Source of the DNA: Alitta virens
Taxonomy: Eukaryota; Annelida; Polychaeta; Phyllodocida; Nereididae
DNA length: 64,000 nucleotides
Reading direction: 5' to 3'
Assembly (NCBI GenBank): GCA_932294295.1
Contig: OW028574.1
Span: 26,730,145-26,794,144 of the forward strand
Within the stretch, counting starts at the first letter, position 1; each line of letters opens with the position of its first letter. Shown piece by piece: positions 24,001 through 36,400 of the stretch. Made by a program: the position numbers and the translations under genes. The notes beneath the pieces are model-generated. The model was given only the letters and a program-made list of their open reading frames with translations. It was not told the origin of the DNA and searched no databases.

Positions 24001-27000
24001 AATGTTGACAGCTTAATGTTGTTGACAGCTTAATGTTGACAGCTTAATGTTGACAGCTTAATGTTGACAGCTTAATGTTGACAGCTTAATGTTGACAGCT
24101 TAATGTTGACAGCTTAATGTTGACAGCCTAATGTTGACAGCCTAAGGTTGACAGCTTAATGTTGACAGCTTAATGTTGACAGCTTAATGTTGACAACTTA
24201 TTGTTGACAGCTTAATGTTGACAGCTTAATGTTGACAGCCTAATGTTGACAGGCTAATGTTGACAGCTTAATGTTGACAGCTTAATGTTGACAGCTTATT
24301 GTTGACAGCTTATTGTTGACAGCTTAATGTTGACAGCTTAGTGTTGACAGCCTAATGTTGACAGCCTAATGTTGACAGCTTAATGTTGACAGCTTAATGT
24401 TGACAGCTTAATGTTGACAGCTTAATGTTGACAGCCTATTGTTGACAGCTTAATGTTGTTGAAAGCTTAATGTTGACAGCTTAATGTTGTTAACTGTTAA
24501 TGTTGTTAACTGTTAATGTTGTTAACTGTTAATGTTGTTAACTGTTAATGTTGTTAACTGTTAATGTTGTTAACTGTTAATGTTGTAAACTGTTAATGTT
24601 GTTAACTGTTAATGTTGTTAACTGTTAATGTTGTTAACTGTTAATGTTGTTAACTGTTAATGTTGTAAACTGTTAATGTTGTAAACTGTTAATGTTGTTA
24701 ACTGTTAATGTTGTTAACTGTTAATGCTGTTAACTGTTAATGCTGTTAACTGTTAATGTTGCCAGCTTAATGTTGTTGACAGCTTAATGTTGACAGCCTA
24801 ATGTTGTTGACGGTTAATTTTGACAACTTAATTTTCACAACTTAATGTTGACAGCTCAATGTTGACAGCTTAATGCTGTTGACAGCTTAATGTTGTTGAT
24901 AGCTTAATGTTGTTGATAGCTTAATGTTGACAGCTTAATGTTGACAGCTTAATGTTGTTGACAGCTTAATGTTGACAGCTTAATGTTGACAGCTTAATGT
25001 TGACAGCTTAATGTTGACAGCTTAATGTTGACAGCTTAATGTTGACAGCTTATTGTTGACAGCTTATTGTTGACAGCTTAATGTTGACAGCTTAATGTTG
25101 ACAGCTTAATGTTGTTAACTGTTAATGTTGTTAACTGTTAATGTTGTTAACTGTTAATGTTGTTAACTGTTAATGTTGTTAACTGTTAATGTTGTTAACT
25201 GTTAATGTTGTTAACTGTTAATATTGTAAACTGTTAATGTTGTTAACTGTTAATGTTGTTAACTGTTAATGTTGTTAACTGTTAATGTTGTTAACTGTTA
25301 ATGTTGTTAACTGTTAATGTTGTTAACTGTTAATGTTGCCAGCTTAATGTTGTTGCCAGCTTAATGTTGTTGACAGCTCAATGTTGACAGCTTAATGTTG
25401 TTGACAGCTTAATGTTGTTGATAGCTTAATGTTGTTGATAGCTTAATGTTGACAGCTTAATGTTGTTAACTGTTAATGTTGTTAACTGTTAATGTTGTTA
25501 ACTGTTAATATTGTAACTGTTAATGTTGTTAACTGTTAATGTTGTTAACTGTTAATGTTGTTAACTGTTAATGTTGTTAACTGTTAATGTTGCCAGCTTA
25601 ATGTTGTTACCAGCTTAATGTTGTTGACAGCTTAATGTTGACAGCTTAATGTTGACAGCTTAATGTTGACAGCTTAATGTTGACAGCTTAATGTTGACAG
25701 CTTAATGTTGACAGCTTATTGTTGACAGCTTATTGTTGACAGCTTAATGTTGACAGCTTAATGTTGACAGCTTAATGTTGTTAACTGTTAATGTTGTTAA
25801 CTGTTAATGTTGTTAACTGTTAATGTTGTTAACTGTTAATGTTGTTAACTGTTAATGTTGTTAACTGTTAATGTTGTTAACTGTTAATATTGTAAACTGT
25901 TAATGTTGTTAACTGTTAATGTTGTTAACTGTTAATGTTGTTAACTGTTAATGTTGTTAACTGTTAATGTTGTTAACTGTTAATGTTGTTAACTGTTAAT
26001 GTTGCCAGCTTAATGTTGTTGCCAGCTTAATGTTGTTGACAGCTCAATGTTGACAGCTTAATGTTGTTGACAGCTTAATGTTGTTGATAGCTTAATGTTG
26101 TTGATAGCTTAATGTTGACAGCTTAATGTTGTTAACTGTTAATGTTGTTAACTGTTAATGTTGTTAACTGTTAATATTGTAAACTGTTAATGTTGTTAAC
26201 TGTTAATGTTGTTAACTGTTAATGTTGTTAACTGTTAATGTTGTTAACTGTTAATGTTGCCAGCTTAATGTTGTTACCAGCTTAATGTTGTTGACAGCTT
26301 AATGTTGACATCCTAATGTTGTTGACGGTTAATTTTGACAACTTAATTTTCACAACTTAATGTTGACAGCTTAATGTTGACAGCTTAATGTTGTTGACAG
26401 CTTAATGTTGTTGACAGCTTAATGTTGTTGATAGCTTAATGTTGTTGATAGCTTAATGTTGACAGCTTAATGTTGACAGCTTAATGTTGACAGCTTAATG
26501 TTGTTGACAGCTTAATGTTGACAGCTTAATGTTGACAGCTTAATGTTGACAGCTTAATGTTGACAGCTTATTGTTGACAGCTTAATGTTGACAGCTTAAT
26601 GTTGACAGCTTAATGTTGACAGCCTAATGTTGACAGCCTAAGGTTGACAGCTTAATGTTGACAGCTTAATGTTGACAGCTTAATGTTGACAACTTATTGT
26701 TGACAGCTTAATGTTGACAGCTTAATGTTGACAGCCTAATGTTGACAGGCTAATGTTGACAGCTTAATGTTGACAGCTTAATGTTGACAGCTTATTGTTG
26801 ACAGCTTATTGTTGACAGCTTAATGTTGACAGCTTAGTGTTGACAGCCTAATGTTGACAGCCTAATGTTGACAGCTTAATGTTGACAGCTTAATGTTGAC
26901 AGCTTAATGTTGACAGCTTAATGTTGACAGCTTAATGTTGACAGCCTATTGTTGACAGCTTAATGTTGTTGAAAGCTTAATGTTGACAGCTTAATGTTGT

Positions 27001-28355
27001 TAACTGTTAATGTTGTTAACTGTTAATGTTGTTAACTGTTAATGTTGTTAACTGTTAATGTTGTTAACTGTTAATGTTGTTAACTGTTAATGTTGTAAAC
27101 TGTTAATGTTGTTAACTGTTAATGTTGTTAACTGTTAATGTTGTTAACTGTTAATGTTGTTAACTGTTAATGTTGTTAACTGTTAATGTTGTAAACTGTT
27201 AATGTTGTTAACTGTTAATGTTGTTAACTGTTAATGCTGTTAACTGTTAATGCTGTTAACTGTTAATGTTGCCAGCTTAATGTTGTTGCCAGCTTAATGT
27301 TGTTGACAGCTTAATGTTGACAGCCTAATGTTGTTGACGGTTAATTTTGACAACTTAATTTTCACAACTTAATGTTGACAGCTCAATGTTGACAGCTTAA
27401 TGTTGTTGACAGCTTAATGTTGTTGATAGCTTAATGTTGTTGATAGCTTAATGTTGACAGCTTAATGTTGACAGCTTAATGTTGTTGACAGCTTAATGTT
27501 GACAGCTTAATGTTGACAGCTTAATGTTGACAGCTTAATGTTGACAGCTTAATGTTGACAGCTTAATGTTGACAGCTTAATGTTGACAGCTTATTGTTGA
27601 CAGCTTATTGTTGACAGCTTAATGTTGACAGCTTAATGTTGACAGCTTAATGTTGTTAACTGTTAATGTTGTTAACTGTTAATGTTGTTAACTGTTAATG
27701 TTGTTAACTGTTAATGTTGTTAACTGTTAATATTGTAAACTGTTAATGTTGTTAACTGTTAATGTTGTTAACTGTTAATGTTGTTAACTGTTAATGTTGT
27801 TAACTGTTAATGTTGTTAACTGTTAATGTTGCCAGCTTAATGTTGTTGCCAGCTTAATGTTGTTGACAGCTCAATGTTGACAGCTTAATGTTGTTGACAG
27901 CTTAATGTTGTTGATAGCTTAATGTTGTTGATAGCTTAATGTTGACAGCTTAATGTTGTTAACTGTTAATGTTGTTAACTGTTAATGTTGTTAACTGTTA
28001 ATATTGTAAACTGTTAATGTTGTTAACTGTTAATGTTGTTAACTGTTAATGTTGTTAACTGTTAATGTTGTTTACTGTTAATGTTGCCAGCTTAATGTTG
28101 TTACCAGCTTAATGTTGTTGACAGCTTAATGTTGACATCCTAATGTTGTTGACGGTTAATTTTGACAACTTAATTTTCACAACTTAATGTTGACAGCTTA
28201 ATGTTGACAGCTTAATGTTGTTGACAGCTTAATGTTGTTGATAGCTTAATGTTGTTGATAGCTTAATGTTGACAGCTCAATGTTGACAGCTTAATGTTGA
28301 CAGCTTAATGTTGTTGACAGCTTAATGTTGACAGCTTAATGTTGACAGCTTAATG
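18091..28355 (+). repeat. 10.28-kb segmental duplication, copy 2
   Basis: This copy directly adjoins copy 1 and repeats its order: A1, A1, A2, A1, A2, B, C, A, B, C, A2, B, truncated C, B, C, A1, B, C. Anchors are at 18634, 19227, 19915, 20604, 21276, 22063, 23056, 23859, 24809, 26324, 27336 and 28151. Differences from copy 1 are changes of whole units. One extra TGTAAACTG 16-mer lies near 19,790 (three such units instead of two), and 14-mers are lost before 20,604, 22,063 and 24,809. At the left edge both copies have seven 14-mers between a TTGTTGACAGC unit and the TTATTG pair (from 7,800 and from 18,091). Confidence 0.9.
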
Positions 28356-30356
28356 TTGACAGCTTAATGTTGACAGCTTATTGTTGACAGCTTAATATTG
28401 ACAGCTTAATGTTGACAGCTTAATGTTGACAGCCTAATGTTGACAGCCTAAGGTTGACAGCTTAAGGTTGACAGCTTAATGTTGACAGCTTAATGTTGAC
28501 AACTTATTGTTGACAGCTTAATGTTGACAGCTTAATGTTGACAGCCTAATGTTGACAGGCTAATGTTGACAGCTTAATGTTGACAGCTTAATGTTGACAG
28601 CTTATTGTTGACAGCTTATTGTTGACAGCTTAATGTTGACAGCTTAGTGTTGACAGCCTAATGTTGACAGCCTAATGTTGACAGCTTAATGTTGACAGCT
28701 TAATGTTGACAGCTTAATGTTGACAGCTTAATGTTGACAGCCTATTGTTGACAGCTTAATGTTGTTGAAAGCTTAATGTTGACAGCTTAATGTTGACAGC
28801 TTAATGTTGACAGCTTAATGTTGTTAACTGTTAATGTTGTTAACTGTTAATGTTGTTAACTGTTAATGTTGTTAACTGTTAATGTTGTAAACTGTTAATG
28901 TTGTTAACTGTTAATGTTGTTAACTGTTAATGTTGTTAACTGTTAATGTTGCCAGCTTAATGTTGTTGCCAGCTTAATGTTGTTGACAGCTTAATGTTGA
29001 CAGCCTAATGTTGTTGACGGTTAATTTTGACAACTTAATTTTCACAACTTAATGTTGACAGCTCAATGTTGACAGCTTAATGTTGTTGACAGCTTAATGT
29101 TGTTGATAGCTTAATGTTGTTGACAGCTTAATGTTGACAGCTTAATGTTGACAGCTTAATGTTGTTGACAGCTTAATGTTGTTGACAGCTTAATGTTGAC
29201 AGCTTAATGTTGACAGCTTAATGTTGACAGCTTAATGTTGACAGCTTAATGTTGACAGCCTAATGTTGACAGCCTAAAGTTGACAGCTTAATGTTGACAG
29301 CTTAATGTTGACAGCTTAATGTTGACAACTTATTGTTGACAGCTTAATGTTGACAGCTTATTGTTGACAGCTTAATGTTGACAGCTTAATGTTGACAGCT
29401 TAATGTTGACAGCCTAATGTTGACAGCCTAAAGTTGACAGCTTAATGTTGACAGCTTAATGTTGACAGCTTAATGTTGACAACTTATTGTTGACAGCTTA
29501 ATGTTGACAGCTTAATGTTGACAGGCTAATGTTGACAGCTTAATGTTGACAGCTTAATGTTGACAGCTTAATGTTGACAGCTTAATGTTGACAGCTTAAT
29601 GTTGACAGCTTAATGTTGTTAACTGTTAATGTTGTTAACTGTTAATGTTGTAAACTGTTAATGTTGCCAGCTTATTGTTGTTGACAGCTTAATGTTGTTG
29701 ATAGCTTAATGTTGACAGCCTAATGTTGACAGGCTAATGTTGACAGCTTAATGTTGACAGCTTAATGTTGACAGCTTAATGTTGACAGCTTAATGTTGAC
29801 AGCTTAATGTTGACAGCCTAATGTTGACAGCTTAATGTTGACAGCTTAATGTTGACAGCTTAATGTTGACAGCTTAATGGTGACAGCTTAATGGTGACAG
29901 CTTAATGGTGACAGCTTAATGTTGTTGATAGCTTAATGTTGTTGATAGCTTAATGTTGACAGCATAATGTTGTTGACAGCTTAATGTTGTTGATAGCTTA
30001 ATGTTGTTGATAGCTTAATGTTGACAGCTTAATGTTGACAGCTTAATGTTGTTGACAGCTTAATGTTGACAGCTTAATGTTGACAGCTTAATGTTGACAG
30101 CTTAATGTTGACAGCTTAATGTTGACAGCTTATTGTTGACAGCGTATTGTTGACAGCTTAATGTTGACAGCTTAGTGTTGACAGCCTAATGTTGACAGCC
30201 TAATGTTGACAGCTTAATGTTGACAGCTTAATGTTGACAGCTTAATGTTGACAGCTTAATGCTGACAGCTTAATGTTGACAGCCTATTGTTGACAGCTTA
30301 ATGTTGTTGAGAGCTTAATGTTGACAGCTTAATGTTGACAGCTTAATGTTGACAGC
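28356..30356 (+). repeat. Divergent module D, first copy
   Basis: After the end of the 10.28-kb copy the markers change. New ones include TTAATATTGACAGC (28,394), a second GGTTGACAGC unit (about 28,463), CCTAAAGTTGAC (about 29,275 and 29,427), AACTTATTG repeated at short distance, a three-unit T-array followed by GCCAGCTTATTG (about 29,620-29,680), three consecutive ATGGTGACAGC units (about 29,877-29,910), AGCATAATG (about 29,961), GCGTATTG with a CpG (30,143), ATGCTGACAGC (about 30,261) and a closing GAGAGC unit (about 30,309) in place of GAAAGC, which removes the HindIII site. Anchor 29,016 lies inside. A related module is at 57.2-59.2 kb and again at 60.9-62.9 kb, and parts of it are at 34.9-36.1, 39.1-39.98 and 43.1-44.1 kb. 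Confidence 0.82.
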
Positions 30357-31871
30357 TTAATGTTGTTAACTGTTAATGTTGTTAACTGTTAATGTTGTTA
30401 ACTGTTAATGTTGTTAACTGTTAATGTTGTTAACTGTTAATGTTGTTAACTGTTAATGTTGTAAACTGTTAATGTTGTAAACTGTTAATGTTGTTAACTG
30501 TTAATGTTGTTAACTGTTAATGTTGCCAGCTTAATGTTGTTGCCAGCTTAATGTTGTTGACAGCTTAATGTTGACAGCCTAATGTTGTTGACGGTTAATT
30601 TTGACAACTTAATTTTCACAACTTAATGTTGACAGCTCAATGTTGACAGCTTAATGTTGTTGACAGCTTAATGTTGTTGATAGCTTAATGTTGTTGATAG
30701 CTTAATGTTGACAGCTTATTGTTGACAGCTTAATGTTGACAGCTTAATGTTGACAGCTTAATGTTGACAGCCTAATGTTGACAGCTTAAAGTTGACAGCT
30801 TAATGTTGACAGGCTAATGTTGACAGCTTAATGTTGACAGCTTAATGTTGACAGCTTAATGTTGACAGCTTAATGTTGACAGCTTAATGTTGACAGCTTA
30901 ATGTTGACAGCTTAATGTTGTTAACTGTTAATGTTGTTAACTGTTAATGTTGTAAACTGTTAATGTTGCCAGCTTATTGTTGTTGACAGCTTAATGTTGT
31001 TGATAGCTTAATGTTGACAGCTTAATGTTGACAGCTTAATGTTGTTGACAGCCTAATTTTGTTGACTGCTTAATGTTGACAGCTTAATGTTGACAGCTTA
31101 ATGTTGACAGCTTAATGTTGACAGCTTAATGTTGACAGCTTAATGTTGTTAACTGTTAATGTTGACAGCTTAATGTTGACAGCTTAATGTTGACAGCTTA
31201 ATGTTGTTAACTGTTAATGTTGTAAACTGCTAATGTTGCCAGCTTATTGTTGTTGACAGCTTAATGTTGTTGATAGCTTAATGTTGACAGCTTAATGTTG
31301 TTGACAGCTTAATTTTGTTGACAGCTTAATGTTGACAGCTTAATGTTGACAGCTTAATGTTGACAGCTTAATGTTGACAGCTTAATGTTGACAGCTTAAT
31401 GTTGACAGCTTAATGTTGACAGCTTAATGTTGACAGCTTAATGTTGACAGCCTAATGTTGACAGCTAAATGTTGACAGCTAAATGTTGACAGCTTAATGT
31501 TGACAGCTTAATGTTGACAGCTTAATGTTAACAGCTTAATGTTGACAGCTTAATGTTGACAGCCTAATGTTGTTGACGGTTAATTTTGACAACTTAATTT
31601 TCACAACTTAATGTTGACAGCTCAATGTTGACAGCTTAATGTTGTTGACAGCTTAATGTTGTTGATAGCTTAATGTTGTTGATAGCTTAATGTTGACAGC
31701 TTAATGTTGACAGCTTAATGTTGTTGACAGCTTAATGTTGACAGCTTAATGTTGACAGCTTAATGTTGACAGCTTAATGTTGACAGCTTAATGTTGACAG
31801 CTTAATGTTGACAGCTTATTGTTGACAGCTTATTGTTGACAGCTTAATGTTGACAGCTTAATGTTGACAGC
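30357..31871 (+). repeat. Module G, copy 1 of a 1.55-kb tandem duplication
   Basis: Begins with a T-array (six plain units, two TGTAAACTG, two plain), an A-type anchor at 30,590, an AAAGTTGAC unit (30,788), an AGGCTAATG unit, a short T-array with GCCAGCTTATTG, and a marker AATTTTGTTGACTGC (GCCTAATTTT at 31,051). A second mini-array follows, ending AACTGC (31,224), then nine 14-mers, CCTAATG, two TAAATG units, a GTTAACAGC unit (about 31,525) and a second anchor (31,575). The module ends where the next T-array starts. Markers reappear 1,549 bp later in the adjacent copy. The copy at 62,894 to the window end has eight 14-mers instead of nine in the run before TAAATG. Confidence 0.85.
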
Positions 31872-33420
31872 TTAATGTTGTTAACTGTTAATGTTGTTAA
31901 CTGTTAATGTTGTTAACTGTTAATGTTGTTAACTGTTAATGTTGTTAACTGTTAATGTTGTTAACTGTTAATGTTGTTAACTGTTAATGTTGTTAACTGT
32001 TAATGTTGTTAACTGTTAATGTTGTAAACTGTTAATGTTGTAAACTGTTAATGTTGTTAACTGTTAATGTTGTTAACTGTTAATGTTGCCAGCTTAATGT
32101 TGTTGCCAGCTTAATGTTGTTGACAGCTTAATGTTGACAGCCTAATGTTGTTGACGGTTAATTTTGACAACTTAATTTTGACAACTTAATGTTGACAGCT
32201 CAATGTTGACAGCTTAATGTTGTTGACAGCTTAATGTTGTTGATAGCTTAATGTTGTTGATAGCTTAATGTTGACAGCTTATTGTTGACAGCTTAATGTT
32301 GACAGCTTAATGTTGACAGCTTAATGTTGACAGCCTAATGTTGACAGCTTAAAGTTGACAGCTTAATGTTGACAGGCTAATGTTGACAGCTTAATGTTGA
32401 CAGCTTAATGTTGACAGCTTAATGTTGACAGCTTAATGTTGACAGCTTAATGTTGACAGCTTAATGTTGTTAACTGTTAATGTTGTTAACTGTTAATGTT
32501 GTAAACTGTTAATGTTGCCAGCTTATTGTTGTTGACAGCTTAATGTTGTTGATAGCTTAATGTTGACAGCTTAATGTTGACAGCTTAATGTTGTTGACAG
32601 CCTAATTTTGTTGACTGCTTAATGTTGACAGCTTAATGTTGACAGCTTAATGTTGACAGCTTAATGTTGACAGCTTAATGTTGACAGCTTAATGTTGTTA
32701 ACTGTTAATGTTGACAGCTTAATGTTGACAGCTTAATGTTGACAGCTTAATGTTGTTAACTGTTAATGTTGTAAACTGCTAATGTTGCCAGCTTATTGTT
32801 GTTGACAGCTTAATGTTGTTGATAGCTTAATGTTGACAGCTTAATGTTGTTGACAGCTTAATTTTGTTGACAGCTTAATGTTGACAGCTTAATGTTGACA
32901 GCTTAATGTTGACAGCTTAATGTTGACAGCTTAATGTTGACAGCTTAATGTTGACAGCTTAATGTTGACAGCTTAATGTTGACAGCTTAATGTTGACAGC
33001 CTAATGTTGACAGCTAAATGTTGACAGCTAAATGTTGACAGCTTAATGTTGACAGCTTAATGTTGACAGCTTAATGTTAACAGCTTAATGTTGACAGCTT
33101 AATGTTGACAGCCTAATGTTGTTGACGGTTAATTTTGACAACTTAATTTTCACAACTTAATGTTGACAGCTCAATGTTGACAGCTTAATGTTGTTGACAG
33201 CTTAATGTTGTTGATAGCTTAATGTTGTTGATAGCTTAATGTTGACAGCTTAATGTTGACAGCTTAATGTTGTTGACAGCTTAATGTTGACAGCTTAATG
33301 TTGACAGCTTAATGTTGACAGCTTAATGTTGACAGCTTAATGTTGACAGCTTAATGTTGACAGCTTATTGTTGACAGCTTATTGTTGACAGCTTAATGTT
33401 GACAGCTTAATGTTGACAGC
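31872..33420 (+). repeat. Module G, copy 2 of a 1.55-kb tandem duplication
   Basis: Same order as 30,357-31,871, with GCCTAATTTT at 32,600 and the GTTAACAGC marker at about 33,074, both 1,549 bp from copy 1; anchors are at 32,153 and 33,124. The T-array has three more 16-mers than copy 1 and the interval between anchors is one 14-mer shorter. Together (+48 -14) these account exactly for the length difference of 34 bp. The first anchor has TTTTGACAAC as its third unit, where copy 1 has TTTTCACAAC. Both junctions fall at the start of a T-array. Confidence 0.87.
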
Positions 33421-36400
33421 TTAATGTTGTTAACTGTTAATGTTGTTAACTGTTAATGTTGTTAACTGTTAATGTTGTTAACTGTTAATGTTGTTAACTG
33501 TTAATGTTGTTAACTGTTAATATTGTAAACTGTTAATGTTGTTAACTGTTAATGTTGTTAACTGTTAATGTTGTTAACTGTTAATGTTGTTAACTGTTAA
33601 TGTTGTTAACTGTTAATGTTGCCAGCTTAATGTTGTTGCCAGCTTAATGTTGTTGACAGCTCAATGTTGACAGCTTAATGTTGTTGACAGCTTAATGTTG
33701 TTGATAGCTTAATGTTGTTGATAGCTTAATGTTGACAGCTTAATGTTGTTAACTGTTAATGTTGTTACCTGTTAATGTTGTTAACTGTTAATATTGTAAA
33801 CTGTTAATGTTGTTAACTGTTAATGTTGTTAACTGTTAATGTTGTTAACTGTTAATGTTGTTAACTGTTAATGTTGCCAGCTTAATGTTGTTACCAGCTT
33901 AATGTTGTTGACAGCTTAATGTTGACATCCTAATGTTGTTGACGGTTAATTTTGACAACTTAATTTTCACAACTTAATGTTGACAGCTTAATGTTGACAG
34001 CTTAATGTTGTTGACAGCTTAATGTTGTTGATAGCTTAATGTTGTTGATAGCTTAATGTTGACAGCTTAATGTTGACAGCTTAATGTTGACAGCTTAATG
34101 TTGTTGACAGCTTAATGTTGACAGCTTAATGTTGACAGCTTAATGTTGACAGCTTAATGTTGACAGCTTATTGTTGACAGCTTAATGTTGACAGCTTAAT
34201 GTTGACAGCTTAATGTTGACAGCCTAATGTTGACAGCCTAAGGTTGACAGCTTAAGGTTGACAGCTTAATGTTGACAGCTTAATGTTGACAACTTATTGT
34301 TGACAGCTTAATGTTGACAGCTTAATGTTGACAGCCTAATGTTGACAGGCTAATGTTGACAGCTTAATGTTGACAGCTTAATGTTGACAGCTTATTGTTG
34401 ACAGCTTATTGTTGACAGCTTAATGTTGACAGCTTAGTGTTGACAGCCTAATGTTGACAGCCTAATGTTGACAGCTTAATGTTGACAGCTTAATGTTGAC
34501 AGCTTAATGTTGACAGCTTAATGTTGACAGCCTATTGTTGACAGCTTAATGTTGTTGAAAGCTTAATGTTGACAGCTTAATGTTGACAGCTTAATGTTGA
34601 CAGCTTAATGTTGTTAACTGTTAATGTTGTTAACTGTTAATGTTGTTAACTGTTAATGTTGTTAACTGTTAATGTTGTAAACTGTTAATGTTGTTAACTG
34701 TTAATGTTGTTAACTGTTAATGTTGTTAACTGTTAATGTTGCCAGCTTAATGTTGTTGCCAGCTTAATGTTGTTGACAGCTTAATGTTGACAGCCTAATG
34801 TTGTTGACGGTTAATTTTGACAACTTAATTTTCACAACTTAATGTTGACAGCTCAATGTTGACAGCTTAATGTTGTTGACAGCTTAATGTTGTTGATAGC
34901 TTAATGTTGTTGACAGCTTAATGTTGACAGCTTAATGTTGACAGCTTAATGTTGACAGCTTAATGTTGTTGACAGCTTAATGTTGTTGACAGCTTAATGT
35001 TGACAGCTTAATGTTGACAGCTTAATGTTGACAGCTTAATGTTGACAGCTTAATGTTGACAGCTTAATGTTGACAACTTATTGTTGACAGCTTAATGTTG
35101 ACAGCTTATTGTTGACAGCTTAATGTTGACAGCTTAATGTTGACAGCTTAATGTTGACAGCCTAATGTTGACAGCCTAAAGTTGACAGCTTAATGTTGAC
35201 AGCTTAATGTTGACAGCTTAATGTTGACAACTTATTGTTGACAGCTTAATGTTGACAGCTTAATGTTGACAGCCTAATGTTGACAGGCTAATGTTGACAG
35301 CTTAATGTTGACAGCTCCATGTTGACAGCTTAATGTTGACAGCTTAATGTTGACAGCTTAATGTTGACAGCTTAATGTTGTTAACTGTTAATGTTGTTAA
35401 CTGTTAATGTTGTAAACTGTTAATGTTGCCAGCTTATTGTTGTTGACAGCTTAATGTTGTTGATAGCTTAATGTTGACAGCCTAATGTTGACAGGCTAAT
35501 GTTGACAGCTTAATGTTGACAGCTTAATGTTGACAGCTTAATGTTGACAGCTTAATGTTGACAGCTTAATGTTGACAGCTTAATGTTGACAGCTTAATGG
35601 TGACAGCTTAATGGTGACAGCTTAATGTTGTTGATAGCTTAATGTTGTTGATAGCTTAATGTTGACAGCATAATGTTGTTGACAGCTTAATGTTGTTGAT
35701 AGCTTAATGTTGTTGATAGCTTAATGTTGACAGCTTAATGTTGACAGCTTAATGTTGTTGACAGCTTAATGTTGACAGCTTAATGTTGACAGCTTAATGT
35801 TGACAGCTTAATGTTGACAGCTTATTGTTGACAGCGTATTGTTGACAGCTTAATGTTGACAGCTTAATGTTGACAGCTTAATGTTGACAGCCTAATGTTG
35901 ACAGCCTAAAGTTGACAGCTTAATGTTGACAGGCTAATGTTGACAGCTTAATGTTGACAGGCTAATGTTGACAGCTTAATGTTGACAGCTTAATGTTGAC
36001 AGCTTAATGTTGACAGCTTAATGTTGTTGATAGCTTAATGTTGACAGCTTAATGTTGACAGCTTAATGTTGTTGACAGCCTAATTTTGTTGACAGCTTAA
36101 TGTTGACAGCTTAATGTTGACAGCTTAATGTTGACAGCTTAATGTTGACAGCTTAATGTTGACAGCTTAATGTTGACAGCTTAATGTTGTTAACTGTTAA
36201 TGTTGTAAACTGCTAATGTTGCCAGCTTATTGTTGTTGACAGCTTAATGTTGTTGATAGCTTAATGTTGACAGCTTAATGTTGTTGACAGCTTAATTTTG
36301 TTGACAGCTTAATGTTGACAGCTTAATGTTGACAGCTTAATGTTGACAGCTTAATGTTGACAGCTTAATGTTGACAGCTTAATGTTGACAGCTTAATGTT

